A stretch of 64,000 bases of DNA from Palsa-1392 sp036490335 (GTDB taxonomy: Bacteria > Verrucomicrobiota > Verrucomicrobiia > Chthoniobacterales > UBA10450), in NCBI GenBank assembly GCA_036490335.1, contig DASXEB010000011.1:62001-126000 (forward strand). The letters are read 5' to 3'. Both the position numbers and the translations under genes were made by a program. Positions 25,320 to 34,146 of this stretch are shown piece by piece. Numbering within the stretch: the stretch's first letter is position 1; the number at the start of each line of letters is the position of its first letter. The notes below the pieces were generated by a model. It saw only the letters and a list, made by a program, of their open reading frames with translations, was not told the DNA's origin and did not search any database.

Positions 25320-26831
25320 ATGCTCAGATCATCTTCTTCCCCGTTGCCCTCGACGCAGGTTCCGTCGTCGCCGGTTGCGATCGAGACGCCGCAAGTTCCG
25401 TTAGGCGCGGCCGGCGTCCTGCGCTGGAAACGCGCCCGTCATCTTTTCGGGCATGAATGGGCGCCCTCCGCGCTCCTTTTTCTCCTCGATATCGTGAGCT
25501 GGATTCTGATTCAGCGCGTCACGAGCCTGCTCCGCGGCGATGAATATTTTTCGTCGCCTTTTGTCTTCTTTGTCCTCGACGTCTTGCAGGTCTCGGTGCT
25601 GCTGATCGCGCTCTTTACGGTCGGCGGATATAACCGGACGACGGAAATGCGCGGGCTCGCTTACACCGCGGAGCACATTTTCGCGGTCATCTCGGCCGTG
25701 GTCGTGAGCTCGTGCCTGATTTACAGCGCGGCGACGTTCGACCAGACGATGAAGCCGAGCCGCAGTGTTATACTCGTTAGTTTCGCCGTCTTCCTGCCGG
25801 TCTCGCTTTGTTATCGGCGCTGGATTCGCGGGCGGGTCGCGGCGCGGATCGCGAACCGCGCCTATCTCGTGATCGGCAGCGGGGAGATGGCGCGACAGTT
25901 CTACGAGGAATATCGAAAGTCGCCGAACCGGCAGCGGCTCGAGTTCGTCGACTTGGCTCACGAGCGGGTCGGGAGTCATATCTGCGGCCCCGGCTCGCCG
26001 ACGGTGGAATCGGATCTGGAGACGAAACTCGATCGGCTCGACGGCAATTACAGCGGAATTATTCTCGCGGAAGAGATCGGCCGCATACCGGCGGGATTGG
26101 TCGAGCGCCTCGTCCGAACGCAATTTCAGCGCACCCGCGTTTACACGATCGAATCATTCTACGAATCGCAATGGCGCTACGTGCCGCTGGACGCGATCGA
26201 TCCGGTCTGGCCCTTGCAGACCGGTTTTCAGCTCGCGCGCATTTCTCCCTACCACTATTTGAAGCGCCTTTGCGATCTCTTTGCCTCGATGGTCGGGCTC
26301 GTCATCTTCGCGCCTTTCTTTCTCCTTTGCGCGGCGCTCGTCTTCTTCGAGTCGGGCCGGCTGGTGCTTTACTCGCAGAAACGGATCGGCCGCGCCGGCC
26401 GCCAGTTTACCTTTTATAAATTCCGCACCATGACGACGCACGCGGAATCCGAGTCCGACGACATTTACACCCGGCCTAACGACCCAAGGATTACGCGCTC
26501 GGGAAAATTATTGCGCAAGCTCCGTCTCGACGAGCTGCCGCAACTCTGGAATGTTTTCAAAGGCGAGATGAGCCTGATCGGTCCGCGCGCGGAATGGGTG
26601 AAATGCGCGCGCCGCTACGAGACCCAGATCCCTTTCTACCATTTTCGGCATCTCGTGAAACCGGGAATCACCGGCTGGGCGCAGGTCAATTATCCCTATG
26701 GCGAAAGCGAGGCGGACGCGATCGAGAAGTTGAAGTACGATCTTTATTATATCCGGCGCTACTCGCTCAAGCTCGACGCGATGATCGCGCTCAAGACGCT
26801 GCATGTGATGCTGTTTCTGAGAGGAAGGTAG
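25320..26831 (+). CDS. Polyprenyl-phosphate sugar-1-phosphate transferase (bacterial sugar transferase)
   Basis: Initiating transferase that loads the first sugar phosphate onto undecaprenyl phosphate at the inner membrane. N-terminal membrane helices come first, then a CoA-binding-like domain (AYLVIGSGEMARQFYEEY). The C-terminal catalytic domain has KRLCDLFASMVGLVIFAPFFLLCA (membrane re-entrant helix), QKRIGRAGRQFTFYKFRTM, RKLRLDELPQLWNVFKGEMSLIGPR and KPGITGWAQVNYPYG. All PF02397-type signatures are present, and 503 aa is normal for the WcaJ/PssY class. The first exact GCCTAACGA copy of the window is inside it (26474). Confidence 0.93.
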   Translation: MLRSSSSPLPSTQVPSSPVAIETPQVPLGAAGVLRWKRARHLFGHEWAPSALLFLLDIVSWILIQRVTSLLRGDEYFSSPFVFFVLDVLQVSVLLIALFTVGGYNRTTEMRGLAYTAEHIFAVISAVVVSSCLIYSAATFDQTMKPSRSVILVSFAVFLPVSLCYRRWIRGRVAARIANRAYLVIGSGEMARQFYEEYRKSPNRQRLEFVDLAHERVGSHICGPGSPTVESDLETKLDRLDGNYSGIILAEEIGRIPAGLVERLVRTQFQRTRVYTIESFYESQWRYVPLDAIDPVWPLQTGFQLARISPYHYLKRLCDLFASMVGLVIFAPFFLLCAALVFFESGRLVLYSQKRIGRAGRQFTFYKFRTMTTHAESESDDIYTRPNDPRITRSGKLLRKLRLDELPQLWNVFKGEMSLIGPRAEWVKCARRYETQIPFYHFRHLVKPGITGWAQVNYPYGESEADAIEKLKYDLYYIRRYSLKLDAMIALKTLHVMLFLRGR

Positions 26832-26835
26832 GAAG

Positions 26836-26873
26836 CAAAAAGCTGAAATACTGAAACGCTGAGAAGCTGAAAT
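26836..26873 (+). repeat. Interspersed GAAACGCTGAGAAGCTGA repeat
   Basis: Contains AAAGCTGAAATACTGAAACG followed by CTGAGAAGCTGAAATT. It shares 18 contiguous bp (GAAACGCTGAGAAGCTGA) with 23811 and 24980, and the AAATACTGA flank with the copy inside the ABC ATPase gene. A reverse-oriented relative lies at about 21978-22001. Confidence 0.8.
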
Positions 26874-26906
26874 TGTGCCTAACGAGTAAAGGGCCGACGA
26901 TGTCGC

Positions 26907-27088
26907 GGTTATTGGTTATTGGTTAAAAGCTATTGGAGTGATGGCGGATCTTCGACTCGCTTCAAATAACTTTGCCGGCAGTGTTTCGAGCATTCAAGAT
27001 CCTCGAAACCGGTTAGGGATTGACCCATCCGGCGATTATGATCGTTCCTCACCAATAACCAATAACCAATAACTAACAACCAGTAACC
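26907..27088. repeat. Inverted CCAATAACC tandem tracts
   Basis: GGTTATTGGTTATTGGTTA begins at 26907. Its complement, TAACCAATAACCAATAAC, occurs at 27057-27074 within a longer CCAATAACC tandem run (27051-27088). The two tracts could pair into a large stem around a 115-bp loop, or be termini of a small non-autonomous element. Confidence 0.75.
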
Positions 27089-27121
27089 AAAAAAAGACGA
27101 GCATCGTGCTCGTCTTTTTTT
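27089..27121. terminator. Intrinsic (bidirectional-looking) terminator
   Basis: AAAAAAAGACGAGCA pairs with TGCTCGTCTTTTTTT around a TCG loop (27104-27106), followed by more T. It is a strong GC stem with flanking A and T runs, able to stop transcription from the sugar transferase gene. It lies just before the ligase gene at 27145. Confidence 0.9.
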
Positions 27122-27144
27122 TTCCACTGACTACAACTCGACAA

Positions 27145-28536
27145 ATGTCGTGGAGGGAATCGCTCGGGCACATGGCGCGGGAAGCAGCCGGCTGGTTGCT
27201 CGTGCTCGCGCTTTTTTATTCGCCTTGGGACGAAGGGGGCACGACCGGCCGGGCGATCCATAATCTGAATTGGATCCTGGGCGCGATGTTTTGTCTCTGG
27301 ATCGGGCAAAGGCTTCTGCTGCCTAACGAGAAAAGGAATGGCATAACTAAATCAGGACGGTTTCCTGCTGTAATCAGCGGCCTGATCCTCCTGTTTGGCT
27401 GGGCGATGGCGTTGAACGCGCACTCGATCGCCGATGCCGACTATTCCGTGTTGCTGCCGTTGAGGTCGGTGTGGCCGAACGGACCGGGTTCGAGCGACTT
27501 CTCACTAAGTGTCGCCCTGATGACGAGAGTTACCCTCGGTCTTGGATGTCTCTTTGTCGTCACGCAGTTATCAAGGGACTCGCGCTGGCTGCTCCGCATC
27601 TGGTGGGCGATCGGTCTCGCGGGCGGATCGATTGCGCTGCTCGGCCTTCTCCAGAAGGCGACCGGCGCGCCGATGATCCTCTGGCGCCCGCTCTACGAAG
27701 GCGAAGCGCCGGTGACAACGTTCTTCGCCACCTATTACTATCACGGGAACGCCGGCGCGTTTCTCAATCTTATCCTGCCGGCGGTTCTCGGCCTCGCTTT
27801 TCGGTATCTGACCCGGCCCTGTCACCCAGCGGTTCGTGCGTTGTGGGTCACGGTCTCGCTGCTCGTCCTCGTGGCCGTGTTTTCCGATACCTCGCGGATG
27901 GGTCAGTTCATCGCGGTCCTTATTCTGCTCGCGCTCTTTTTTGTCTTCGCAACCGGCATGTCGCGCCGGGTGCGTCATCTCGAGCTCAGGACGGTCGCGA
28001 TTGCTTTACTCGTTAGTCTGCTGGCCCTCTGGGCCGTGACGCAGGCGAGTCATCTCGATCAATCGCTTGGGCGCTGGGATAGCTTTCGTTCAACCTGGAC
28101 CCGTGACGCCCGATGGACGGTGGATAAGGTGGCGATCGCCGCCCTGCCGCGGGCGGGCGCGGCGGGATTCGGCCCCGGCTCTTTCAGCGCGATTTTTCCT
28201 TATCTTCGCAATGGCGGCGGGCTGGAGGAGGGGAAATGGATATTTCTCCATGATGACTATCTGCAGACGCTGCTGGAATGGGGATGGTTTGGCGGCGCAC
28301 TCTGGGGAGCGATCTTTTTCGGCGGGATGGTTTGCGCGATTGCCGGCCTAACGAGTAAAGGACGGGACTGGTATCCGCGCCAGCGCTTCCTGCTGCTCCT
28401 GGCGCTGGTCGCGTTCTGCGGAGTCGCTTTGCACGCGGCGGTTGATTTTCCGCTGCAAATTTCCTCGATCGAGCTTTACGTCGCGACCTATCTCGGGATT
28501 TGCTGGGGGAGCGCGGGCTGGCCGAGGAAGCAGTAA
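27145..28536 (+). CDS. O-antigen ligase/polymerase family membrane protein
   Basis: Multi-pass protein of the Wzy_C group. About ten hydrophobic helices and a large periplasmic loop with GAAGFGPGSFSAIFPYLRNGG...WIFLHDDYLQTLLEWGWFGGALWGAIFF. The GxGxGxF...HxDyLq...E.G..G pattern is the signature of O-antigen ligases and exopolysaccharide polymerases. I chose ATG 27145; an upstream in-frame GTG (27106) lies inside the terminator hairpin and is improbable. With the sugar transferase upstream and the export genes downstream, it likely polymerises or attaches the glycan. Confidence 0.85.
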   Translation: MSWRESLGHMAREAAGWLLVLALFYSPWDEGGTTGRAIHNLNWILGAMFCLWIGQRLLLPNEKRNGITKSGRFPAVISGLILLFGWAMALNAHSIADADYSVLLPLRSVWPNGPGSSDFSLSVALMTRVTLGLGCLFVVTQLSRDSRWLLRIWWAIGLAGGSIALLGLLQKATGAPMILWRPLYEGEAPVTTFFATYYYHGNAGAFLNLILPAVLGLAFRYLTRPCHPAVRALWVTVSLLVLVAVFSDTSRMGQFIAVLILLALFFVFATGMSRRVRHLELRTVAIALLVSLLALWAVTQASHLDQSLGRWDSFRSTWTRDARWTVDKVAIAALPRAGAAGFGPGSFSAIFPYLRNGGGLEEGKWIFLHDDYLQTLLEWGWFGGALWGAIFFGGMVCAIAGLTSKGRDWYPRQRFLLLLALVAFCGVALHAAVDFPLQISSIELYVATYLGICWGSAGWPRKQ

Positions 28537-28542
28537 GGTGAG

Positions 28543-30975
28543 CTAGCGTTTCGCGCCGCCGGAAGAACTCTCCTCGTAGGATCCTTCACCGGCGCCGTAA
28601 CCGTGCGAGGCGTAGTAGTAATAGTAACCCGCGCCCCGTCGATGGGGCAGGCGGTTGAGGATCATTCCCGCCGGCCGCGCTCCGGCGACGGCGAGAAGAT
28701 TCATCGCGCGATGCACGGCGTTACGCGGAGTCTTGGCCGCGCGAACCACAAGAGTGACGGTTTGAATGTGCGGGATCATGAGGAGCGTGTCGCTGACGGC
28801 GATGATCGGCGCGCTGTCGATCACGACGCGGTCAAAAAGTCGCGCGGCTTCTGCGACTAACTCTCCAAACGATGCGCCGCTGAGCAGCTCGGCCGGATTC
28901 GGCGCGCGCCGGCCGCCGGCGAGGATCGATAACTGTCCGCCGGTCGAGGTTGTGAATCGTTCGTCGCCGCGATCCGCAGCGGCGTTGGCATCGACCTCGC
29001 GCGCGAGGACGCGGCGCGTCGCGTTGGAAAGACGCGCGGCGCCGACGAGACAATCGACCACGCCGGGCTGATCTTTTTCGTCGCCGCTCTTTTTTGGCTC
29101 GGCGGCGTCGGCGAAAATCTTGTGCAGGCTCGGGCGGCGCAGGTCGCCGTCGAGGAGGAGGACGCGATGACCCTGCTGGGCGAGGGCGAGGGCGTAGTTC
29201 GCGCTCGTGAAACTCTTACCCTCGTTAGGCAAGGCGCTCGTGAAGAGAAAGACCTTTCGTTCCACTTCCGGCCCAAGCAACGAGAGCGCGGCGCGCAAGT
29301 TGCGGAAAGATTCCGCAACCGGACCTTCCGGCGCTTCGGCGACGAGGCGATAAGTCGTGGCCGGCCCGGACGGTTCTTTCCGGTTCGATTTCTTGCGCGC
29401 TGGATCGCTTCTTTCCGGAACGGCGGCGAGAACGGGCAGACCGAGCAGCGACTCGGCCTGGTCGACGGTCTTGATCGAACGATCGAGGACGTCGCCCGCG
29501 TAGATAAGACCGAGTCCGGCGGCGAGCCCGCCTAACAAACCAAGGAGGATCGCCTTCGTCGGTTGCGGACTGGATGGTTGATGAGGAAGAACCGCGTGCT
29601 CGACGACGCTGACCGCGGTCGCTTTGACATCCTTGGTCAGATTGGTCTCCTTGATCTGGCGCAAGACACTTTCATAAAGGGCGCGATCCGTCTCGGCCTG
29701 ACGCGCCAACTCCTGATAGCCGATGGCGGTTTTGTTGAGAGCGAGCGCTTCTTTTTCCTGGTCGGCGGTCGCGCTGCCGAGACTGTTTTCGGCCGCGCGC
29801 GCCTGCGCGAGGACGTTGCGCAAAACCGCGGGCTGATCGAGCACGGCGCGCTTCAGCTCGGCTTGCGCTTCGACCAGCGCGGCCCGCGCCGCCATCATTT
29901 TTGGATGTTTCGATTTGTAACGTTGCGCGAGACTGGCGACGGCCGACTCGAGTTGCGCGACATCCCTGCGACGATCGACCACGACCGGAGCGTTGGCGAT
30001 GCTCGGAATGTTGAGCAAGGCGGGAACGTTGTCGCCGATCTTGTCGATCTGGGCCAGCTCACTCTCGATCCGAACGCGATCGGTCTTGGCCGAAGTCACC
30101 TTGTTCGATAAGTCCTGCAACTTATCCTCGACGAGTCCGCCACGCGCCCCGGTGTTACTCGCGCCGGCCTGGCTCCCGGTCGACGCAGCGCCGCCGCCGA
30201 GCTCCAGCGCGTCGGGATTTTTCGCCTTGTAATCGGAGACGGCCGCTTCGCTTTTTTGCAGGTTGGCTTTGAGGCGCTCTTCCTCTTCCATCATGTAGCG
30301 CAGACTTTCCTGGCTGAAGGAGGCGCGGCGCTCGATCGACATGCGGATGTATTCGCGGCCGACCGCGTCGGCGAGACGTTGCGCCATCGCCGGGTCGCGA
30401 TTCATCACATAAAGATCGATCAATCTCGTCCCGCGACGGATGACCGGTTTGACCATGGTGGAAAGCGCGCCGCCGAGCGCTTCCTCGAGCGGAGTAAAGG
30501 CGCTCACTTCCATCTGGTCGCGATCGGCGCTGCTCGACGGAGAGGGCGTCGGAGCCGGGCGCGATTTGCCGGTGCTTTCGCCGAGCAGGGCGCGACCGCC
30601 GTCGTCGGCCAGACCTTCCGCGCGGACGACTCGCGACATCAGGGTCAGGTTGGTAAGGTTCTGCTCGATCGTGCGCAAAGCTTCCTGGCTGGCGAGAAAC
30701 ATCGAGCGCATGCGGGCGCCGTTATCGTCGCTCGAAACGACGGTCGGCTCCTGAAAATCGACTTCGAGAACGGCATGACTCTGGTAAAGTTTCGGCGTGC
30801 GCGCGAGATAGCCTAACGAGAGAAAGAGTCCGGCGAGAGTGCAGAGCGCGACGACCCATAACTTCTCCAGAATCGCGTGCCAGAAATGGCGAAAGTCGAA
30901 GCCGGGCCGTTCCTGCGCGCCCGCGTCCTGGATAAAGGAGGAAATCGCCGGGACGGAGGAGGGAGGATTGGACAT
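28543..30975 (-). CDS. Polysaccharide co-polymerase/BY-kinase fusion (Wzz + Wzc-type tyrosine autokinase)
   Basis: Inner-membrane protein controlling chain length and export. The N-terminal Wzz domain has a helix at VVALCTLAGLFLSLGYLA. A long periplasmic coiled region follows, with a second helix AILLGLLGGLAAGLGLIYAGDV. The cytoplasmic kinase has Walker A SALPNEGKSFTSANYALAL, Walker A' VLLLDGDLRRPSLH and Walker B VVIDSAPI. The C-terminus has the autophosphorylated Tyr cluster GYYYYYASHGYG. ATG 30975 (MSNPPSS) is preferred; a TTG at 30996 is possible. It is encoded convergently with the ligase gene, 6 nt apart, and downstream of the Wza-like gene. Confidence 0.93.
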   Translation of the reverse strand: MSNPPSSVPAISSFIQDAGAQERPGFDFRHFWHAILEKLWVVALCTLAGLFLSLGYLARTPKLYQSHAVLEVDFQEPTVVSSDDNGARMRSMFLASQEALRTIEQNLTNLTLMSRVVRAEGLADDGGRALLGESTGKSRPAPTPSPSSSADRDQMEVSAFTPLEEALGGALSTMVKPVIRRGTRLIDLYVMNRDPAMAQRLADAVGREYIRMSIERRASFSQESLRYMMEEEERLKANLQKSEAAVSDYKAKNPDALELGGGAASTGSQAGASNTGARGGLVEDKLQDLSNKVTSAKTDRVRIESELAQIDKIGDNVPALLNIPSIANAPVVVDRRRDVAQLESAVASLAQRYKSKHPKMMAARAALVEAQAELKRAVLDQPAVLRNVLAQARAAENSLGSATADQEKEALALNKTAIGYQELARQAETDRALYESVLRQIKETNLTKDVKATAVSVVEHAVLPHQPSSPQPTKAILLGLLGGLAAGLGLIYAGDVLDRSIKTVDQAESLLGLPVLAAVPERSDPARKKSNRKEPSGPATTYRLVAEAPEGPVAESFRNLRAALSLLGPEVERKVFLFTSALPNEGKSFTSANYALALAQQGHRVLLLDGDLRRPSLHKIFADAAEPKKSGDEKDQPGVVDCLVGAARLSNATRRVLAREVDANAAADRGDERFTTSTGGQLSILAGGRRAPNPAELLSGASFGELVAEAARLFDRVVIDSAPIIAVSDTLLMIPHIQTVTLVVRAAKTPRNAVHRAMNLLAVAGARPAGMILNRLPHRRGAGYYYYYASHGYGAGEGSYEESSSGGAKR

Positions 30976-31048
30976 AGGGTTGGGAGTTAGATGCAAGGTG
31001 TGGCCAGGTATGGGCAGAAAGCTTGGGAAAAAATCATGGCGCGGATGG

Positions 31049-31783
31049 TTAGAAAATACTTTCGCCGACAGTCACCGTGTCGCCCGGAATGACTTGAAAG
31101 CCGCTGCCTCCGTTCGCTTCCTTTTTCGCATTCACTTTCAGGACCTCATCGCTGCCGTTGGGTCGATGACGGCGCACGCTGACGCGCTCGGGCGCGGCGA
31201 TGCGGGTGTAACCGCCGGCCATCGCGATCGCTTCGAGAAGGTCAATGCCGCCGGGATTTCCCTCCGGCATTTCGTAACTGCCGGGGCGATTGACCTGCCC
31301 GAGAACGGTGAAGCGCCGCTGCGCGTAGCCGATGAGCGAGAGGTTGATCTTCGGGTTGACGAGATAATCGCGGCCGTAAAGTTCGGTCAGCCGCGCGGCG
31401 GCCTGGGTCAGCGTCAGGCCGGCAAGATGGACCGAGCCTAACAATGGCAGGCTGAGATTGCCTTCGCCGTTCAGTCGCCCGGTGGTGCGCAAATCATCCT
31501 CGCCAAAAACTTCGACCGCGATCTGGTCGTTCGCGCTGAGTTGATAGCCGGTCGGCGCGCTGATCGCTTCGCCGGTATTGGCGGGCGCGGCCGGAGCGGG
31601 CGCGGAGGAGGGCGGCGCGGTCGCGAGACTGACGGCGGGCTGGCGCGGCGTGTTGAAAACGTTGCTCTGGCCTAACGAAAAGCGGGGAGCAAAAGAGAAC
31701 GCGAGCAGGACAAAAAGCGCGAGCCGTTTTTGCCTAACGAGTCTAAAAGGTGAAGGTGGTGCGGAAGCCAATCTGGTTGTCAT
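31049..31783 (-). CDS. Polysaccharide export outer-membrane protein (Wza/poly_export family)
   Basis: YQLSANDQIAVEVFGEDDLRTTGRLNGEGNLSLPLLGSVHLAGLTLTQAAARLTELYG is the poly_export domain. It is followed by an SLBB-type segment (RFTVLGQVNRPGSYEMPEGN...LLEAIAMAGGYTRIAAPERVSVRR). ATG 31783 gives a basic leader and hydrophobic core (LALFVLLAFSFAPRFSLGQS) consistent with a signal peptide, overlapping the upstream beta-barrel gene by 41 nt. At about 244 residues it is shorter than E. coli Wza, as is common outside Proteobacteria. It likely forms the periplasmic/outer-membrane export channel with the BY-kinase. Confidence 0.85.
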   Translation of the reverse strand: MTTRLASAPPSPFRLVRQKRLALFVLLAFSFAPRFSLGQSNVFNTPRQPAVSLATAPPSSAPAPAAPANTGEAISAPTGYQLSANDQIAVEVFGEDDLRTTGRLNGEGNLSLPLLGSVHLAGLTLTQAAARLTELYGRDYLVNPKINLSLIGYAQRRFTVLGQVNRPGSYEMPEGNPGGIDLLEAIAMAGGYTRIAAPERVSVRRHRPNGSDEVLKVNAKKEANGGSGFQVIPGDTVTVGESIF

Positions 31784-33233
31784 TGAAGCGAAACTCCGCG
31801 AGCGAGCTGTCATCCTCGCGGTAAAAGTAAAACACGCCCGCAGTCCAGTAGCTGGTGACGTTGAAATCGAGCGACGCCTGCGCGAAATAATAATCGTCGC
31901 GCCGGTTGGAAGCAATGTCGCTTTCCGTGCTGAAGTAGGAAGAATTTTCGTAGCCGACGCTGAGGCCGACGAAAAAGCGCTGGAGAAAACGCTGCCGCGC
32001 CGACGCGATCACACTCGTGGAATGGTAATCTTCGCCGGCGAGCGCGGCCGAGTTCAAAGTGCCGCGCGAGAGGCTGAGGGCGATGTTCGTCCCGTCGAAC
32101 GGTTGATAAAACAGGCTGCCGTCGAAGACCGGCGTGCCGTTATCGGTCGCGCCGCCTTCGGTTGCCTGTCGAAATTCGACACCGGCCGAAAGGGTCGCGC
32201 TCACTTTGCCGGTCAACTCGTAAGACGCGCGGAGATTGAATTGCTCGAAGAGCTGATCCTGGCTCGGCGAGTCCACGGCATCGTAGCCGCCGACGAGACC
32301 GGCGCCAATCGAGAGCTTCGGACTGTAGGTGTAATTAAGATAAACGTCGCCGGAAAGGACCGATGAGCTGAGCAGCGACGTGTAATCGGAGACGCTGTAA
32401 CCAAGGTCGCCGGTGAGAAAAGTTTTGCCCGTGACGGGATAGTTGGCAGCGAGCCGGGTGGTGTAAATGTTGAGCCGCGTCCGGCCGGCGACGTCGAGAT
32501 TTGTGCTTGTAAATTCCGTGCCGGTCCCGCTCGGAGTGGTCAGGCCGCTGCCGTCGAGGATTTGGACTTCCTGGGTGAGCGAAAGGGTGAGAACGGAAAA
32601 TTGATATTGGCCGGTAAGGGTGATGAGATGCTGGAGGGCGTCGTCTTCGGAATGATTCGCGAAAAGATAAACCTGCGGGCGGTAATTCAGATCGACGAAG
32701 TTTCCTTCGGTGTCGCCGATCCCGATGTTCAGCATCGGTTCGATCGTGGTGTAGAAATCGCCCTCGCGATTCGTCGGGCTGATGTCGATGTTGTCGTCGT
32801 AGACGCCGCTGACCGTGAGCCCAAGTTGATAATGAATGCGGCGCGGGACGGCCGATTGCGCCCGTTCGTTCGGCTCGACTGGAATCGCGCGCGGCACTTC
32901 GGGAGTGAGATTTAAATCCGGCAGGACCATTGGCGCCAACGGGACTGCATTCGCCGGCAGCGCGTGCGCGTAACCGAGAACAAAATCGGCGATCGCCGTC
33001 TGCGACGCGTGCGCGCGCCACGACTCGGCAGTGCGGTGCGATTTCGATTTTCGCGCGCGGGGAGAACTTTGCCTAACGACAAGCCGCCGTCGCTTCGTGT
33101 GCTGATTCTTCGCCGGAGCGGACTTTGATTTCGAATTCTCGCATGCCGCAATTCCCGGATGGCCGATAAAACAAAACGCGCTCGCAAAAAAAACGAGCGC
33201 GGAATGGCGCACGACTTTCCCGCGGCGTTTCAT
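31743..33233 (-). CDS. Outer-membrane beta-barrel protein of the exopolysaccharide operon
   Basis: ATG 33233 gives a basic N-terminus and hydrophobic signal (ALVFFASAFCFIGHPGIA), then a basic linker. Next come about 370 residues of alternating amphipathic strands starting at IHYQLGLTVSGVYDDNIDISPTNREGDFYTTIEPMLNIGIGD and ending with a C-terminal aromatic (IGFRTTFTF). The 'G..YDDNi.....  ....D.yt...P' opening is characteristic of barrels encoded with Wza/Wzc genes, which may act as secretion pores. It overlaps the Wza-like gene downstream and is read in the same direction. Confidence 0.8.
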   Translation of the reverse strand: MKRRGKVVRHSALVFFASAFCFIGHPGIAACENSKSKSAPAKNQHTKRRRLVVRQSSPRARKSKSHRTAESWRAHASQTAIADFVLGYAHALPANAVPLAPMVLPDLNLTPEVPRAIPVEPNERAQSAVPRRIHYQLGLTVSGVYDDNIDISPTNREGDFYTTIEPMLNIGIGDTEGNFVDLNYRPQVYLFANHSEDDALQHLITLTGQYQFSVLTLSLTQEVQILDGSGLTTPSGTGTEFTSTNLDVAGRTRLNIYTTRLAANYPVTGKTFLTGDLGYSVSDYTSLLSSSVLSGDVYLNYTYSPKLSIGAGLVGGYDAVDSPSQDQLFEQFNLRASYELTGKVSATLSAGVEFRQATEGGATDNGTPVFDGSLFYQPFDGTNIALSLSRGTLNSAALAGEDYHSTSVIASARQRFLQRFFVGLSVGYENSSYFSTESDIASNRRDDYYFAQASLDFNVTSYWTAGVFYFYREDDSSLAEFRFNDNQIGFRTTFTF

Positions 33234-33332
33234 TATTCCATCCGCAAAATCCGGGCTGATCGCGCGCACTCGATTGGGGAGAGAAGAACCCGTGCCAAAT
33301 TCAGCGACAGCGAACGAAAAGAGCCGCGCGGA

Positions 33333-33821
33333 TCAAGTGGTCGGTTGCGGCGGAGGTGTCGAGAAGACGTTGCAAGGACCTTCGTGACACTCGGGATGGC
33401 TTTCCAAAAACAACCTGGCGCGATGCTGCAAGAACGTGAGCGTATGACCGTGGCAGCAAACCTTGACATGATGCCGATGCGGCGAAACGTCGTGGGAATC
33501 CGAATTTTCATCGATCGGCGCGCTATCCACCGCGACCGCCACGGCCTTGATCCGATCCTTTAAATCGGGCCGCAGTTTTTCCGCCGCTGCGACGTAGCTC
33601 GCCGTCTCATTCTCGTCAGTCTGCACGAGCACGGCGGTGAACGCATTGACGAAGGCGTCGGGTTTCGCCGCGGCGACGCTCTTTGCGCCGCTGGCCGCGA
33701 GGGCCTTGGTGATTTCGTCGGTGGGCGACGCGAGCAACCAGCCGGTGACGGTCAGGAAAACCGCGGCGGAGACTGCGACGATCAGGGAGACCAGCCACGT
33801 CTTGGGAGAATTTGTTTTCAT
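33333..33821 (-). CDS. Small membrane-anchored protein with a Cys/His-rich C-terminal motif
   Basis: 162 residues. One N-terminal hydrophobic helix (WLVSLIVAVSAAVFLTVTGWLLA) precedes an Ala-rich helical region (DEITKALAASGAKSVAAAKPDAFVNAF). The C-terminus SPHRHHVKVCCHGHTLTF...HPECHEGPC follows the 'CHxGxTLT...H...H...GPC' layout I recognise from many small secreted proteins of unknown function. The clustered His/Cys suggests metal binding; that is inference. It is the first gene of a - strand run leading into the export operon, with 99 bp between. Confidence 0.6.
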   Translation of the reverse strand: MKTNSPKTWLVSLIVAVSAAVFLTVTGWLLASPTDEITKALAASGAKSVAAAKPDAFVNAFTAVLVQTDENETASYVAAAEKLRPDLKDRIKAVAVAVDSAPIDENSDSHDVSPHRHHVKVCCHGHTLTFLQHRARLFLESHPECHEGPCNVFSTPPPQPTT

Positions 33822-34019
33822 TTTTTTGGGTAGTTGCGCGCCGATTATAGAATTCGAAAAAGTCAGCGCAAGCTAATTATGCAAAATTTTCGGACTAAAT
33901 TTTGGCCGCGCTCGTCATGTTCGGTTTGAAGAGCAGCTTTCATTCGCGAGATGCGTCGTTGACCGCGGCGCGAAGCGAATATAGTTACCGCTCCGCGAAG
34001 CGGCGGCGCGACAATTTCG

Positions 34020-34093
34020 GCGCCCGTAGCTCAACTGGATAGAGCATCTGACTACGGATCAGAAGGTTTGAGGTTCGAATCCTCACGGGCGCG
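34020..34093 (+). tRNA. tRNA-Arg (anticodon ACG)
   Basis: 74-nt cloverleaf. The acceptor arm GCGCCCG pairs with CGGGCGC (34086-34092), and the D arm is AGCTCAACTGGATAGAGC. The anticodon stem TCTGA/TCAGA holds the loop CTACGGA, and the T arm is GAGGTTCGAATCCTC. The anticodon ACG (read as ICG) decodes CGU/CGC/CGA. CCA is not encoded. A T-run follows at 34096-34101. Confidence 0.97.
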
Positions 34094-34146
34094 CGTTTTT
34101 TCGCGGGTGGAGTTGCGCGGCGCGCGACGACGCGGCAAGCTCAGGC

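Larger units (their letters stand above)
26832..27144. other. Repeat-rich gap between sugar transferase and ligase genes
   Basis: Holds a copy of the GAAACGCTGAGAAGCTGA repeat (about 26836-26873), one exact GCCTAACGA (26877), a pair of inverted 'CCAATAACC' tracts (26907-26936 and 27051-27088) enclosing about 115 bp of unique sequence, and an intrinsic terminator at 27089-27121. No gene is visible in it. Confidence 0.7.

Noticed and set aside
27106..27144. GTG 27106 as start of the ligase gene.
   Set aside because: It lies within the terminator hairpin and adds a Phe-rich, T-run-encoded leader; ATG 27145 fits better.
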